Positions 43,652 to 55,455 of a stretch of 64,000 nucleotides of DNA are shown here, in pieces. A program made the position numbers and the translations under genes. Origin of the DNA: Dromiciops gliroides (taxonomy: Eukaryota > Chordata > Mammalia > Microbiotheria > Microbiotheriidae). The notes under the pieces were generated by a model. It was given only the letters and a program-made list of their open reading frames with translations, did not search any database and was not told the DNA's origin. The stretch is taken from the NCBI RefSeq assembly GCF_019393635.1, contig NC_057863.1, positions 625,203,291 to 625,267,290 of the forward strand, read 5' to 3'. Positions within the stretch are counted from its first letter, which is position 1, and each line of letters starts with the position of its first letter.

Positions 43652-44548
43652 TTTCTCTCCTTTCTCTCTTACACACACACACACACACACACCATCTTTG
43701 CCATATCTGACTAATTTGCAAAGTGGCACAATCCTTGTTGGAGAACACTGCCCTTGGTACCTACCCGTTACCATCTTATATAACCATGTAGAGATACTGC
43801 AGAAAGGTTAGCACTTTTTTTTCCTTTTTAAAAATACTGGCCGTTGTTAGTACTCTAAATGTAAAATATGTCTTGGGGGAAATGGGTTGGGTTGGGGGAG
43901 TGCTGGGGTAGGGGTCCTTAGAAATTCCTTTTTAGAGAATTATACCCTCTCGCAAACAAATCCAATTAGAATAAAATAATATTTGATTTGGGCTCTAGAA
44001 AATGGAAAGCAAGAGAGAAATCCTTGAACTTCTCATGGGGAGAAGGCATGGCACAGAGACTTGGTTCTCTGAGATACCTATCTCCTCAAGTAGGAGAAAG
44101 GCAAATACTTTTATAGAGGACCGATGGTGGGACCAATGTGTTGATTATCTGACTGCAGAAATTTACCTTATTGGGGGTGATCACCCAAGGGTGGGCATGG
44201 AGAAGTTGGGCAAGAGGTGGCTCGATCTCTCCAGTTATCTCTGTCCCCCTGGCACCACTCAAGCGAGCAGCCAGGCCTAAGCTTATCTCCCTGAGGGGGA
44301 GATAGGTATGAAGGGTGGTGGTCTTGGAATTAACTCAGTCCCTATCAGGTGCCACTTATCTCTTTAGGTGTGTCTGTCCTTTGGTTTAGCTTCTCAAGGA
44401 GAGGGTTACCTGATTTCCTCCAGAAAATTTCTGAGGTACCGCAGGCCCATAACAAATACTTATCGAATGACAAACACTATGGAACAAAATGAATTGTACT
44501 GTTCTCGAAGTTCTGCCATAAATGAAACCAGAAGGCAGAAAGATATTT

Positions 44549-47500
44549 TAGGTAAATGGCAGAGTAGCAAGAGAAACAGGACAGTGAGCTCCACACTTCA
44601 AAACTACTCCAAAAAGACCTAGACAATGCACTAGACTGAATCTTGATGAAGAAAAAAGGCCATAGTGAGTCATTTTTCCAGCCTAGGTTAGTATAGGGAG
44701 ACAGAGAGGTCTGCAGATAACTGGGGATAAGGTTTGGCCAGAAGTACTCCTGTGAAGCATTCCAACACAGGGAAAGGTTGCACATCAGGATAATGGGAGG
44801 TCCCAGACCCATATAGGAGCATCCCCAGACACATACCAGGGCACCATGACAAGAACAGGTGCCATCTAGCAGCCTGTCACTACCTATTTTCAGGTCACAG
44901 ATACAAGGTAGACCAGTATCCAGGGGTGGTATTAAAGAGTAAGGAGGAGCTGCAAGTCCTAGATAGTGTACTGAGAGAGGATTAAGTTCAAAAATAAGTA
45001 GCAGCATGTGACTTGGATCCCAGGAGCAGAGCAGGGTCTCAGTTCTGGCTTCTAGCTCAGTCTGAAGCCTGCAGTCTTGTTACTCTGAATCAGCAGAGCT
45101 TCCTAGTTGGCTGGGAACTAGCAGTGGTTTGTTCAAGAGATTCCTAGCTGATAGAGAGCTAACAACAGTAACTGTATTTCAGACCTAAACTTAGTTCAAG
45201 AACCAGCAGAGCTCAGACCGTGGAGTCATCAATCAGATTTTGACCTAGATCAGATAACTCTGGAAGCACTGATAGTCCCTAGTTCGAGCTGTCCCTTAGA
45301 TCCTGGAACAACATGATACTCAACTCCCCAAGAAAGTAGCAATAGAACTGGTCAGACCAGTCTCCAGAAGTAGATGAAGTAGATAAAACCCAATATCAAG
45401 CACTAGGTCCAGGCAAGCTAGAAGAATAAGTAAACAAACAAACAAAAAAGAATCCCACCATTAAAACAAACAAACTATTATGGTGATAGAGATCCTTAAG
45501 GCACAAACCCAGGAGACAAGAATAACTCTAAAACATCTAGCAAAAAAGTAGCAAAAACCAAAAAACACAGCTTGGATACACATGCAACTAGAATTCCTAG
45601 AAGACATAAAGCAAGAATTTTTAAAGAGAGTTAAAAAAAGGTTTGCTTGTTTTTTAATCAATGAAATGAGAACACTAGAGGAAAAAAATTGGAAAAGAAA
45701 TAAGGGTTATAGAAGAACAAAAAAAGGGAATAGCTTAGTACAAGAGGTACAAAATCTTGCCTATTGTGAGAAAATAATTATTAATAAGTTTCTGGAGGGG
45801 ACCCAGACCCAGTTTTAGTCCCTTTCTCCCTCCCACTTCAGAAAGTTCAGTTCTTCATGACTTTCCTGCATCTCATTTCTCTTTCCATTTTTTCCTCTAC
45901 CTCTCTTACTTTATTTTCAGAAGTCCTTTTTGAGCTCTTCTATGGCCTGCAGCCAATTCATATTTTTCTTAGAAGCTTTGGATGTAGGAGCCTTGACCTT
46001 GCTATCTTCCTCGATCTTTCTTGTCACCATAGAAACTTTCTAGGGCCAGAATTTTTTTCTGTCTGCTCATTTTCCTACCCTATTTCTTGACTTTTAACTC
46101 CTTCTTAAAATGGGGCACTTCTTCTAGGATGCACTGTCCCAAGCTTCAGGGGGTACAAGGTGGTATGATTTAAGGAGAGGTACATTCACCACTCCCCTGG
46201 CCTGTGCATGAGTCCTCTGGAACCTTTCTCCTGCTTGTGCTGAACTGCCACATGGTTGATTCTTTACTGATATTCAATATTAATTAATAATAAATATCAC
46301 TACCAAGATGGGTGCAATAGACATTATTATATAAATAGCCACTAATACATAAGTAACAAATAATAATTTTAGAAAACCACTTTAGCCCAAATAATTTAGA
46401 AAACACACTATACAACAATCTCCCTGAAATTCTGAATGGACTTCATAAAAGCCAATAACCCCATGAGAGAACAATAAGTAGTAAAACAAAATCAAAAGGC
46501 TGAAAAAGAAATGAGAACCAAGAGAATGTTATATATAGCAACAGAAATATTGTTTTGAGAACAACTTTAAGCAACTAAGTCATTTTGACTATTATAAATA
46601 CCTAAATTAACTACAAAAGACATATGAAGGGAGGTACTATCTGCATCAGAAAAAGAATTGATAGGTATACGGAATAATTTTACACATACACAAACACATA
46701 CATGCATACATACACATACATAGATATTTGTCTCTAATGATAAGCCATCTCTAGGGCAGGGAAGGGAGGAGGGAAGAAAGAGGGGGGAAAAAGAAAGTTC
46801 TACAATAACTTTATTATATATTTAAAAGGAATAGCATGATAAATGTAGTACCTGTCATTCTAAGCAGCTCTGAAGGGAAAGACGGAATGAAGGCAAAAAA
46901 GAAACAGGCCCAAATGCCTCCCTTAAAGTTACCCTGCCTCATGAATGACTTTTGACAATGATATCTTTAGGAAGTGTTATCTGAGTCCTCCTTTAATAAC
47001 ACTGTAAAACATTCTAACAGTGAATACAAGTAGAAAATACTGTTTACAGAAATAGACCTAAATAATTGGAGAAATATTCATTGCTCCTGGGTAGGCAGGG
47101 GCAATATAATGAAAAATAATACTAACTAAATCAATTTTCTTATTCGTTGCCATAACAATCAGCTACTAAGGCATTACATAAATTATAATAAGGAGCAAAA
47201 GGTAAAAAATCTCAAGAGAATAATGAAAAAGAGGAGGAAGGGAAGGAACTTGACAGTGCCAGATCTCTAACTATACTACTATATTTGTCCTCAATCTGTT
47301 TCCGGTTCAGAGATAGAGAGATCAGTTAGTGGAACGGATTAGGCATTCAAAATGCAAAAGCCAATGAACACAGTAGGGTAGTGCTGAATAAGACTCAAAA
47401 CCCCAGCTATCAGGGTCAGGACTCACTATCTGACAACAGCTTCAAGGGTAAAAGTGAAAGGAGACAAGCTGAAATTATATATACATAAAAATTTCATGCT

Positions 47501-48900
47501 ATATACCAAGATAAGGTCCAAATGGATACATGACTTAGGCGTAAAAAAGCCAATGACAAGCAAATTAAAAGAGCAAAGAAATTACCTTTCATATCTATGT
47601 ATGGGGAAGAATTCATGACAAAACAAGGGACAGAGAAGATCGCAGTTGATAAAATTGTGACTGTATAACATTTTAACAATTTTGACTGTATAACATTTTA
47701 AAGTTTTTGCAGAAACAAAACCAATGTAGTTACAATTAGAAGGGAAGCTGATAACTTTGGAGAAAAAAAAAACTGTAGCAAGTTTCTTTGATAGGGGTCT
47801 CATTTCTAAGCTTTATAAGAAATCGATTCAAATTTACAAGAGCCATTTCCCAATTGATAAATGATTACAAGATATGAATAGAAAGTTTTTAAAGGAAGAA
47901 ATTCAATCTATCCACAATCATGTGAAAAAATATTCCATATTACTAATAATTAGAAAAACACAGGTTCTACTTCACAACTATCAGAATGGCAAAGATGACA
48001 AAAGAGGAAATGATAAATGTTGGAGAGAATACAAGAAAATAGGTACAACTGATTGAATACAGACTGAAGCTTGCTGTTTTCACTTTCTTTTTTTTTTATT
48101 CAAGTCTTCTTCTGATCCAACCATTCTGGAGAGTCATTTGGAACCATAACCAAAAGGCTATAAAAATGTGCATACCCTTTGACCCAATAATGCCACTACT
48201 AGGTCTATATCCCAAAGAGATCATAAAAAAGGGAAAAGGACCCACCTGTACAAAAATATTTATAGCTACTCTTTTTGTAGTGGCAAAGAATTGGAAACTG
48301 AGGGGGGATGCCCATCAATTGGGGAATGTTTAAAAGCTGTGGTATATGAATATAATAGAATACTATTGTGCTGTAAATTTACAGTTAGATTTCAGAAAAA
48401 CTTGGAAAGACATGAATTGATGTTGAATGAAATGAGCAGAACCAAAAGAACGTTGTACACAGTTTCAACAACACTGTGGGGTGATCAACTGTGATAGACG
48501 TGGCTCTCCTCAGCAATACAATGATCTAAGACAATACCAAAAGGCTCATGATGGAAAATGATCTCTATGTCCAACAAAAGAACTATGATATCTGAAGGCA
48601 GACTGAAGCATACTATTTTCACTTTTGTTGTTGTTGTTGGGTTTTTTGTTATTTCTTCTTTCTTGTATTTTTTTTTCCTTTTGTTCTGATTCTTCTCTCA
48701 CAACATGACTAATGTGGAAATATGTTTAACATGACTGTAATGTATAACCTATATCAGATTGCTTTCTGGCTTCAAGAGGCGGGGAGGGAAGGGAGGGAGG
48801 AAGAAAAATTTGGAACTCAAAATCTTACAAAAATGAATGTTGAAAACCATCTTTACAAGTATTTGGAAAAAAATGAAGTACCATTTAAAAAGAAAAAAAG
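44549..48900 (+). mobile_element. Rearranged L1 cluster
   Basis: Three parts: 44549-45800 resembles an L1 5' UTR and ORF1 start in plus sense; 45800-46260 is an L1 5'/ORF1-like piece in minus sense; about 46900-48900 is decayed ORF2 C terminus and 3' UTR in plus sense, ending with TATAACCTATATCAGATTGC and an A-rich tail. An LTR-like remnant (46262-46400) lies between. No frame is intact. Either several insertions or one insertion followed by inversion. Confidence 0.6.
46262..46400 (+). mobile_element. LTR-like remnant, sister of the element at 50.3 kb
   Basis: Shares GGTGCAATAG, then (after a short insertion here) AGCCACTAAT, ATAAGTA and a CCAATAACTTAGAA-like end, with 50720-50800. The family could not be named. 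Confidence 0.35.
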
Positions 48901-50330
48901 GAAAGACTCCTACACAAACAGGTGCTTAAGACAAGTCTTAAAGCAATGGAAGGATCCCAAGAGGCAAAGGTGAAGTGGCAGTGCATTCTGGGAGACTGCA
49001 CATGCAAAGGTATGGAGGTAGGAGATGGATGCCACACGTAAGGACCAACAAGAGGACCGGTTTGGATCCAATGTACGTTGCAGGAAAAGTCAAATCACAG
49101 GCATACATATAATGAAACTAGAAAAGACAGGTTGAGGCCAGACTGGGGGTGAGGGTGGGGGTGGGCTTGAAATACCAGAGGAGTTTCTATTTCTGCAAAG
49201 AAGCAGCAGGGAAACAAGAGAGCATGCTGGGCAGGGAAGTGACATGGTCAGATTCAGGTGATCACTCTGACAACTTGGGGAGGACAGACTAGAGGGAAGA
49301 GGGACTGAAAAGCAAGGAGACCGATTAGGAAGCTGCAGCAAGAGATCAGAAGAGAGCTGTTTAAGGCAGAACCAGGGAAGTGGTTCTGTGGAAGAAGAGA
49401 ACAGTGGATTAGAGGAGGCAGAAACAACAAGATGTGGTAACTGGCTGGATAAGTCATGGAAGTGAGAGTGAGGAGGCAAGGACGACAGAAAGGCCATCCT
49501 TGGAAAAGGGGGCCATCCCACCCTCTTCACTTTAGAGAGGATGATCAGAGGCTTCATTAGCTCAGTGACTTATCCATGGTCAGAGGAAGGATTTGAACTC
49601 TGGTCTCTCTTAATTCTAATTCCAGCCCTCTTTCTATAGGCACATCATATACCACAGGACAGATCCCTGTTCCTTCCCCAAGAGCCAAGATAACTAAATG
49701 CCCTTCCTTAGCAGGCCAAATATACCCTTGACCAGGATGTTCAAAACATCATCAATAGGCTTGACTGATGATCACCCCATACTTGACTTAACCCCATCAA
49801 TGTCATCCAGTTGACATGAATAGTTCAGAAATGAACTTCTTTTAAGAACTTCTTAATGGGTAATGACCTACTGCTTCCAAACTGAGCCAATATTTACAGG
49901 AAATAGCAATTCATTAAGACCATACACAATGTCACAACCATGTACATGGATTCCAGGCCCATCCTGGGGAAGCCGCCCATTCTAACAATTACATACTCTC
50001 TTCCCAAGGCCAACTTTTGACACACATTACTTCAAAGTAACACTAAGTTACAAATGTGCATTTGGGGGATTTGTCTTTACACTTTAATGTGCTGTGGGTG
50101 GCACAAATCCTATTTTTTTACAACATAATGCAAAACAAATGGCAACAAACTTTGGTCACAAAAGTCTGATTTGCTGATTTATGACATCAACACTTCTTTA
50201 ATTATGGTAACAAATTTTTTTGCCAGTTTTAAATGAAAGATTAAGCATTTGAACTGAAAGGTGGTGTATGTAGATATACATATGTATATCTAAACACACT
50301 ATATATACACATATGTGATAAAATGATTAT
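48900..50330. other. Intron 1 stretch without a gene
   Basis: 49000-49560 resembles an old LINE piece (AGACCGATTAGGAAGCTGCA, similar to 32500-32560); the rest is unique AT-rich DNA. Confidence 0.4.
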
Positions 50331-50800
50331 TAATAATGGATTTCTAGGAGAAATCCAGAAGCTGCTCACTCCCCCACCCCCAGCTTGGGAAAAGCCTGCA
50401 GCTTAATAAAAGGACCTTCCTGACTTCCTGAAGGAAGTTAACTCACCTTGGCGACCTCCCAAATCAAATCAATCAATGAAATTGAACGTTACTGGCTAAT
50501 TTGCTTAGATCAATGCACAGTGACCCACCTGGACCTGAGAAAGGATAAAAATCCTTGGGGAGAGGGGGGTAGCTCTCTTTTTTTTCTTGCCGAACCTCTT
50601 CCTGATACTGACTTACCTTACGCTTACCTTACCCCAGGGCTGGCTCTTCCCAGCTCCTCCACCCCCACCCCTGGAATTCTATGCTGGGTTTTGTAAAATG
50701 AATAATAAATGCTTGCTGCCCAAACTGGTGCAATAGCCACTAATTTATAAGTAGTAATATATTAAAAACCCCAGCTAAGTTCCCCAATAACTTAGAACAG
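50330..50800 (+). mobile_element. Possible solo LTR, unclassified
   Basis: A discrete 0.47-kb unit with a TATA-like ATAAAAAT near 50549, pyrimidine-rich stretches, and AATAAA at 50704-50709 near its 3' side, followed by sequence repeated at 46.3 kb. This layout suits an LTR of an old endogenous retrovirus. No coding remnant is attached. Confidence 0.35.
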
Positions 50801-50949
50801 AGTCAGGCTTCCCCCCCAGTATTTTCAAATGACACACATATATGTGTGTATATGTAGATATACATATATACACACATATATGTGTGTATAAATGTAGATG
50901 TTGGAGCTAACGGTATAATTCATTTTGATTCAACACAGGTAGTATTTTT

Positions 50950-51096
50950 TTTTTTTTTAGTGAGGCAATTGGGGTTAAGTGACTTGCCCAGGGTCACACA
51001 GCTAGTAAGTGTTAAGTGTCTGAGGCCGGATTTGAACTCAGGTCCTCCTGAATCCAGGGCCGGTGTTCTATCCCCTGTGCCACCTAGCTGCTCCCA
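50950..51096 (-). mobile_element. CORE-type SINE with TSD
   Basis: Reverse copy flanked by CAACACAGGTAGTATTTTT. Confidence 0.95.
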
Positions 51097-52072
51097 ACAC
51101 AGGTAGTATTTTTAAATACTGTAGTCAACCCTTTAAGTGGGTACTTAGTAGTTCCTCATTCACACCCAATTAAAACACTACTAAGTCAATCAAGTTGGAC
51201 CCCTGGGCATCTACCAAATTCCATTATTTAACACACCACCTCCTAGGGTTGTTGTGAGGATCGAATGAAAATATCTGTAAAGCACTTAGCACAGGGCCTG
51301 GCATATAGTAGGTGCTTAATAAATGCTTATTCCCTTCTCCTCTTTATCTCTTATTGACCCTTTTTTTTGGGGGGGGGAATTACCGAGAAAAACACGCTCA
51401 GAGCAGTTGTTGAGCTATCACAAAATTTTTTTTGGCCAAGAACTGACTCATAAAGCTACAAACGACTGTTATTTTACGGACATCATAAGCCCCTTGAGCT
51501 CCCAGCAGTAGGATGCTCATAGTAGGTGCTAGGTTCCTGCACTTTATGTCTACTCTGGCAGATGCTGTGAAATCTGCCTGGCAGGTCCTCTGTCTGTCTC
51601 TCAACTGAAGAGCACCCCAGCTAGGGACGGAGAGGCTCATCACCAGGCTGGCTGCAGGGGGATTCATTTTGTTGGCCACAGCAGCTCATGAAGACCACCT
51701 GCCAACTCAGACACTGAGGAAGAGTGAGCTGAATCAGTGAAAGAACTGTGCGAGCCAAGGAAGTCAGGAGTCCTTCAGGGAAGAAAGGACTGAGGTGGTA
51801 CTGGGGGTAGGCCAAGGCCCACTGACTAGATAGCTGGCTTGTTTTGCTCAGCTTAAGAACTAACTGCTACTCATGAATCCCTCGGTCCCGAGTGTCAATG
51901 GCCACCTAACCAAACCCAGTCTGTTTCTTACCTCATCTTTCTCTAATCATCTAAAAGTGGGATATTATCTTTCTAGTTTCAATCTACTTCTTTCTGCTGG
52001 CTGAAAGCTTTTTCTGAGCTTCCTTGGTTGCCAAGGAATAGCAGCACTTGTCTTATAATAGTAACGGATATC

Positions 52073-52232
52073 GGGGGTGGCTAGGTGGCACAGTGGATAA
52101 AGCATCGGCCTTGGATTCAGGAGGACCTGAGTTCAAATCCGGCCTCAGACACTTGACATTTACTAGCTATGTGACTCTGGGCAAGTCACTTAACCCCCAT
52201 TGCCCCGCAAAAAAAAAAATAATAATAATAAT
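52073..52232 (+). mobile_element. CORE-type SINE
   Basis: Forward copy with (AAT)n tail; flanks AGTAACGGATATC / AATAACTGATATC. Confidence 0.93.
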
Positions 52233-53339
52233 AACTGATATCTATAGAGCTCTTTAAAGTCTATAAAGAACCTCAGCTATCTCATTTAAGCCTCACAACA
52301 CCCCTCTGAGATGGGTGTAAAAGGTATGATTTCACCCATTTTACATAGGAGGAAACATTCAGAAATGAAGTGACTTGTCCCTGGTTCCATCATAGGTAGT
52401 ATTTGAACCTGGACTTCCTCACCTATTCTCCATGGACCAACTCTCCTGATCCTCTGAACAGTAGATTTTCCTGTTCCCTCGGCTTCTATCACTATAAGTA
52501 AATCACTTTTCTAACCACTCTGTTTCCTTCCTGGAGGTCCGGGCTTCACTTCTGGCTCACTGCTTGAGTTGGGCCTCATGTCATTCATTCTCTCCTAGCA
52601 GATACTAGGTCACATGCCTTAATTACTCCTTAACTCTTCACAATTTTAACATCATGCAACTTTCTAAAGAAGTCCTCATTTCCTCAGCAGGATGCAAATC
52701 CAATGCAGCTTCAGCTAAATAGAGATTAATTTGACATTTATATGGTGCCTCGAAGTCTGCAGTGTGGTGTACACATTCTTTTTTTCTCCCTTGATACACT
52801 TCTTTCTACCTTCCCTCAGTTTTTTTTCTTAACTTTCCCCATCTGTGTTTTGTTCAACTTTTCTAGGTCTCTCTCTCTCTGTCTCCCCATGCCCATGTCT
52901 TTTAGTCGGCTTGTCTGTCCACTGCTGTCTATTTCCATTCCTGGCCCCATATGTCTCTCTTCATCTCTGTTCTACAAATAATTTTATCTGAGCCTCGAGA
53001 GAAGCCACTGGGGTATCCGTGACCAGTATCATTATCCCCATTTTACACAGGTGGCAACTGAGGCTCAGAGAATCCAAGTGTCCCAGAAAGTCCTAGGAAG
53101 CTGTGTGAGGGTTACAGAGATAAAGGCATTTGCCCAAAGTCACAAGAAGGCAGAGATGAGGCTGAAGTCAGAACTTCTGGGTGCCATGACCAGCACATTC
53201 TCCACTATGCCAAGCTACTTTTATAATGCCTAATAGTTGACAGATGTAATTAGAGCTGTATGAAGAGGAAATCCTGACCACCCCACTTTGGTTCCAAAGT
53301 AGATGCCTAGGAAGTGGAGAAGAAGCAAGGCAACAGCCT

Positions 53340-53732
53340 TATTTAATAATCTTTACAAGAATACATGCAACAAATATAACAAAAAAGGAAAATGGTAGAT
53401 GTTGGAAGGGATGTAGGGAAATTGGGACCCTAATCTACTGTTGGTGGAGTTGTGAACTGATCCAACCATTCTGGAGAACAATTTGGAACTATGCCCAAAG
53501 GGCTATAAAACTGTGCAAAGCTTTTGATCCAGCAATGTCACTGCTGGGTTTATATCCCAAAGAGATCAAAGAAAAGGGAAAAGGACCAATTTGTTAAAAA
53601 AAAATATATAGCAGCTCTTTTTGTGGTGCTTAAGAATTGGAATTCAAAGGCATGTCCATCAACTGGGGAATGGCTGAACAAGCTGTGGTATACGATGGTG
53701 ATGGAATATTATTGTGCTATAAGAAGTGACAA
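53340..53732 (+). mobile_element. L1 ORF2-end fragment
   Basis: Contains the L1 blocks TCTACTGTTGGTGGAGTTGT, AACCATTCTGGAGA and the ALFVVLKNWNSKACPSTGEW peptide. It is cut at 53732, where a SINE begins. Confidence 0.8.
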
Positions 53733-53899
53733 GGGTGCAGCTAGGTGGCACAGTGGATAAAGCACTGGTCCTGGATTCAGGAGGACCTGAGTTCAAATCT
53801 CACCTCAGACACTTAACAATTATTAGCTGTGTGACCCTGGGCAAGTCACTTAACCCCAACTGCATCACCCAAATAAATAAATAAATAAAAATAATAAAA
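53733..53899 (+). mobile_element. CORE-type SINE next to the CpG island
   Basis: Forward copy with (AAAT)n tail, inserted at the end of an L1 fragment and ending about 30 bases before the CpG island. Confidence 0.93.
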
Positions 53900-54111
53900 G
53901 GCGGTTTGTGTCTCTAGCGACTGGTTCACATAAGTGGCTGCCCTCAAGATGCTTACACTCTACCCTGGCCTAGTGGCACGGCTGGGTTGCGCGCGCAACC
54001 CCAACAGCCCCGCCGCTGATTGGACAGCGGCGCGGGGGGCGGAGGGGGGGTCTCCCCGGCCTCGCATCCGGTCCCAGGGGGGAGGCACCTCCTCAATAAA
54101 CACTATCTCAC

Positions 54112-54260
54112 CTCGGCTGACTGAGCTGGCGGCTGCAACCGTGAAGGCGGCGACGGCGGCAACGACAGCAACTTCAGCTCCACGTCCAGTCCCACCTCGC
54201 TCTGGGGCCTCGAGGCAATTTACCCAAACGACCACAGCCTCTGGGGGGGACGGCCCGTCT
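54112..54260 (-). other. NMNAT1: Probable untranslated exon 1 of NMNAT1
   Basis: Inside the CpG island the minus strand has a good donor, CCGAG|GTGAGA, with its exon end at 54112. This is the best candidate for the noncoding first exon of NMNAT1, whose exon 2 begins with an acceptor at 26735. The 5' end near 54260 is a guess from the position of the ETS/CCAAT cluster. If right, intron 1 is about 27.4 kb. Confidence 0.5.
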
Positions 54261-54289
54261 CCTCATTGGCTGTCCCGCCGGAAGTGCGT

Positions 54290-54369
54290 CAGCTCGCACG
54301 CCAGGAAGAAGCGGGCCCTGCCCGGGGCCTGCCTGCCAGCTCTCCTGCCCGTCCAGTTCAAGCCTTCAG
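54290..54369 (+). other. LZIC: Probable untranslated exon 1 of LZIC
   Basis: Ends at the consensus donor CTTCAG|GTAGGC at 54369/54370, just downstream of the ETS/CRE cluster. LZIC exon 2 opens with a noncoding leader, so this exon should be 5' UTR only. The 5' boundary is estimated. Confidence 0.55.
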
Positions 54370-54860
54370 GTAGGCGGGGCCCCGATGGGCCGAACGGCCC
54401 GACAGCTGGGGACCCCATCCCCCAGGACCCCCAACCTTAAGCCATCCCCTGCAGGGCGCCCCCTCCCCGGCGCAGGGGCTTCCCTCGGCGTGGTTCGAGG
54501 CAGACCCTGGGGGGCGGGGAGGGAGAGGAGGCGGCCGGAGGATCCGCAGGGCCCATCCCCCGACTCGACCTTCCGCCTCCCCTCTCCGCGCCTTTACCCA
54601 GGCCGGCGCCTTCCCCTCCGGCCCCGCTCGCTGTTTCCTCCCTTTTCCTTGTACCACTGTCTGGGGTGCGTACAGCACCGCCCCCATGTTGTGCCCCTGG
54701 CACGGGGCGCCGAAGACAGTTGGCGCCTACTATTTGTTTTTGACTCGAGTCGGAAGCCTGCTCTTGAATCCCGAATGTGCCGTTCGGTGTCCGGGGAATC
54801 TCGGACTGACAAGAAAAGAGAGGGTCGGGCCCGGTGCTTGTTTCGGCCTTTTCCAGCCTC

Positions 54861-55012
54861 TTTGGGGTTTTTTTGCGGGACATTGGGGGTTAAGTGACTT
54901 GCCCAGGGTCACACAGCTAGTAAGTGTCAAGTGTCTGAGGCCGGATTTGAACTCAGGTACTCCTCATTCCAGGGCCGGTACTCTATCCACTGCAGTGCCA
55001 CCTAGCTGCCCC
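54861..55012 (-). mobile_element. CORE-type SINE at the island edge
   Basis: Reverse copy in LZIC intron 1, about 490 bases after the exon 1 donor; flanked by CTTTTTCCAGCCTCTT or close variant. Confidence 0.94.
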
Positions 55013-55207
55013 TTTTTCCAGCCTCTTAAAGAGCCCCTGGAGGGTCTCACCCCCTGCTGGCTATGCGACCCTGGGCAATTCCCTTCACCGCTGCCTGCCT
55101 CAGTTTCCTTATCTGTAAAATGGCGGTAATAATAGCACCCACCTCCCAGGGTTGTTGTGAGGGTCGCCTGAGATGATAATTGAATGCTTAGCAGTGCCTG
55201 GCACATC

Positions 55208-55455
55208 ATTGTTGTTAATTTTTCAGTTGTGTCCAACTCCTCATGACCCCATTTGGGGTTTTCTTGGCAGAGAGACAGTAATGATTTGCCATCTCCTTCT
55301 CCAGCTCATTTCACAGATGAGGAAACTGAGGCAAACAGGGTGAAGTGACTTGGCAGGGTCACACCTCCTGTGAGTGTCCGAGATCAAATTTGAGCTCAGG
55401 TTCTCCTTATTCTAGGCCTGGTGCTCAATCCACTGCCTACAAAGCTGCCCTGTCA
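55208..55455 (-). mobile_element. Long-form CORE SINE inside a MIR
   Basis: TTCAGTTGTGTCCAACTCCT ... TTTGGGGTTTTCTTGGCAGA then the CORE region to GCTGCCC. It splits a MIR whose two halves lie at 55055-55207 and 55456-55490. Confidence 0.85.

Larger units (their letters stand above)
53930..54850. promoter_or_regulatory. CpG island, shared NMNAT1/LZIC promoter
   Basis: A sharp rise in G+C and CpG density in an otherwise AT-rich, repeat-filled region. It lies between the donor of the probable NMNAT1 exon 1 (54112, minus) and that of LZIC exon 1 (54369, plus), about 260 bases apart, so the genes diverge from one promoter. Sites seen: ATTGG (reverse CCAAT) at 54265-54269; CCGGAAGTG (ETS/GABP type) at 54278-54286 overlapping the CRE-like TGCGTCA at 54285-54291; and a second ATTGG at 54019-54023. 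No TATA box was seen. This is typical of housekeeping divergent pairs. Confidence 0.8.

Noticed and set aside
53934..54440. 168-codon and overlapping long frames in the CpG island
   Set aside because: Long frames are expected in GC-rich DNA with few stop codons; no splice or homology support, and they overlap the promoter and first exons.
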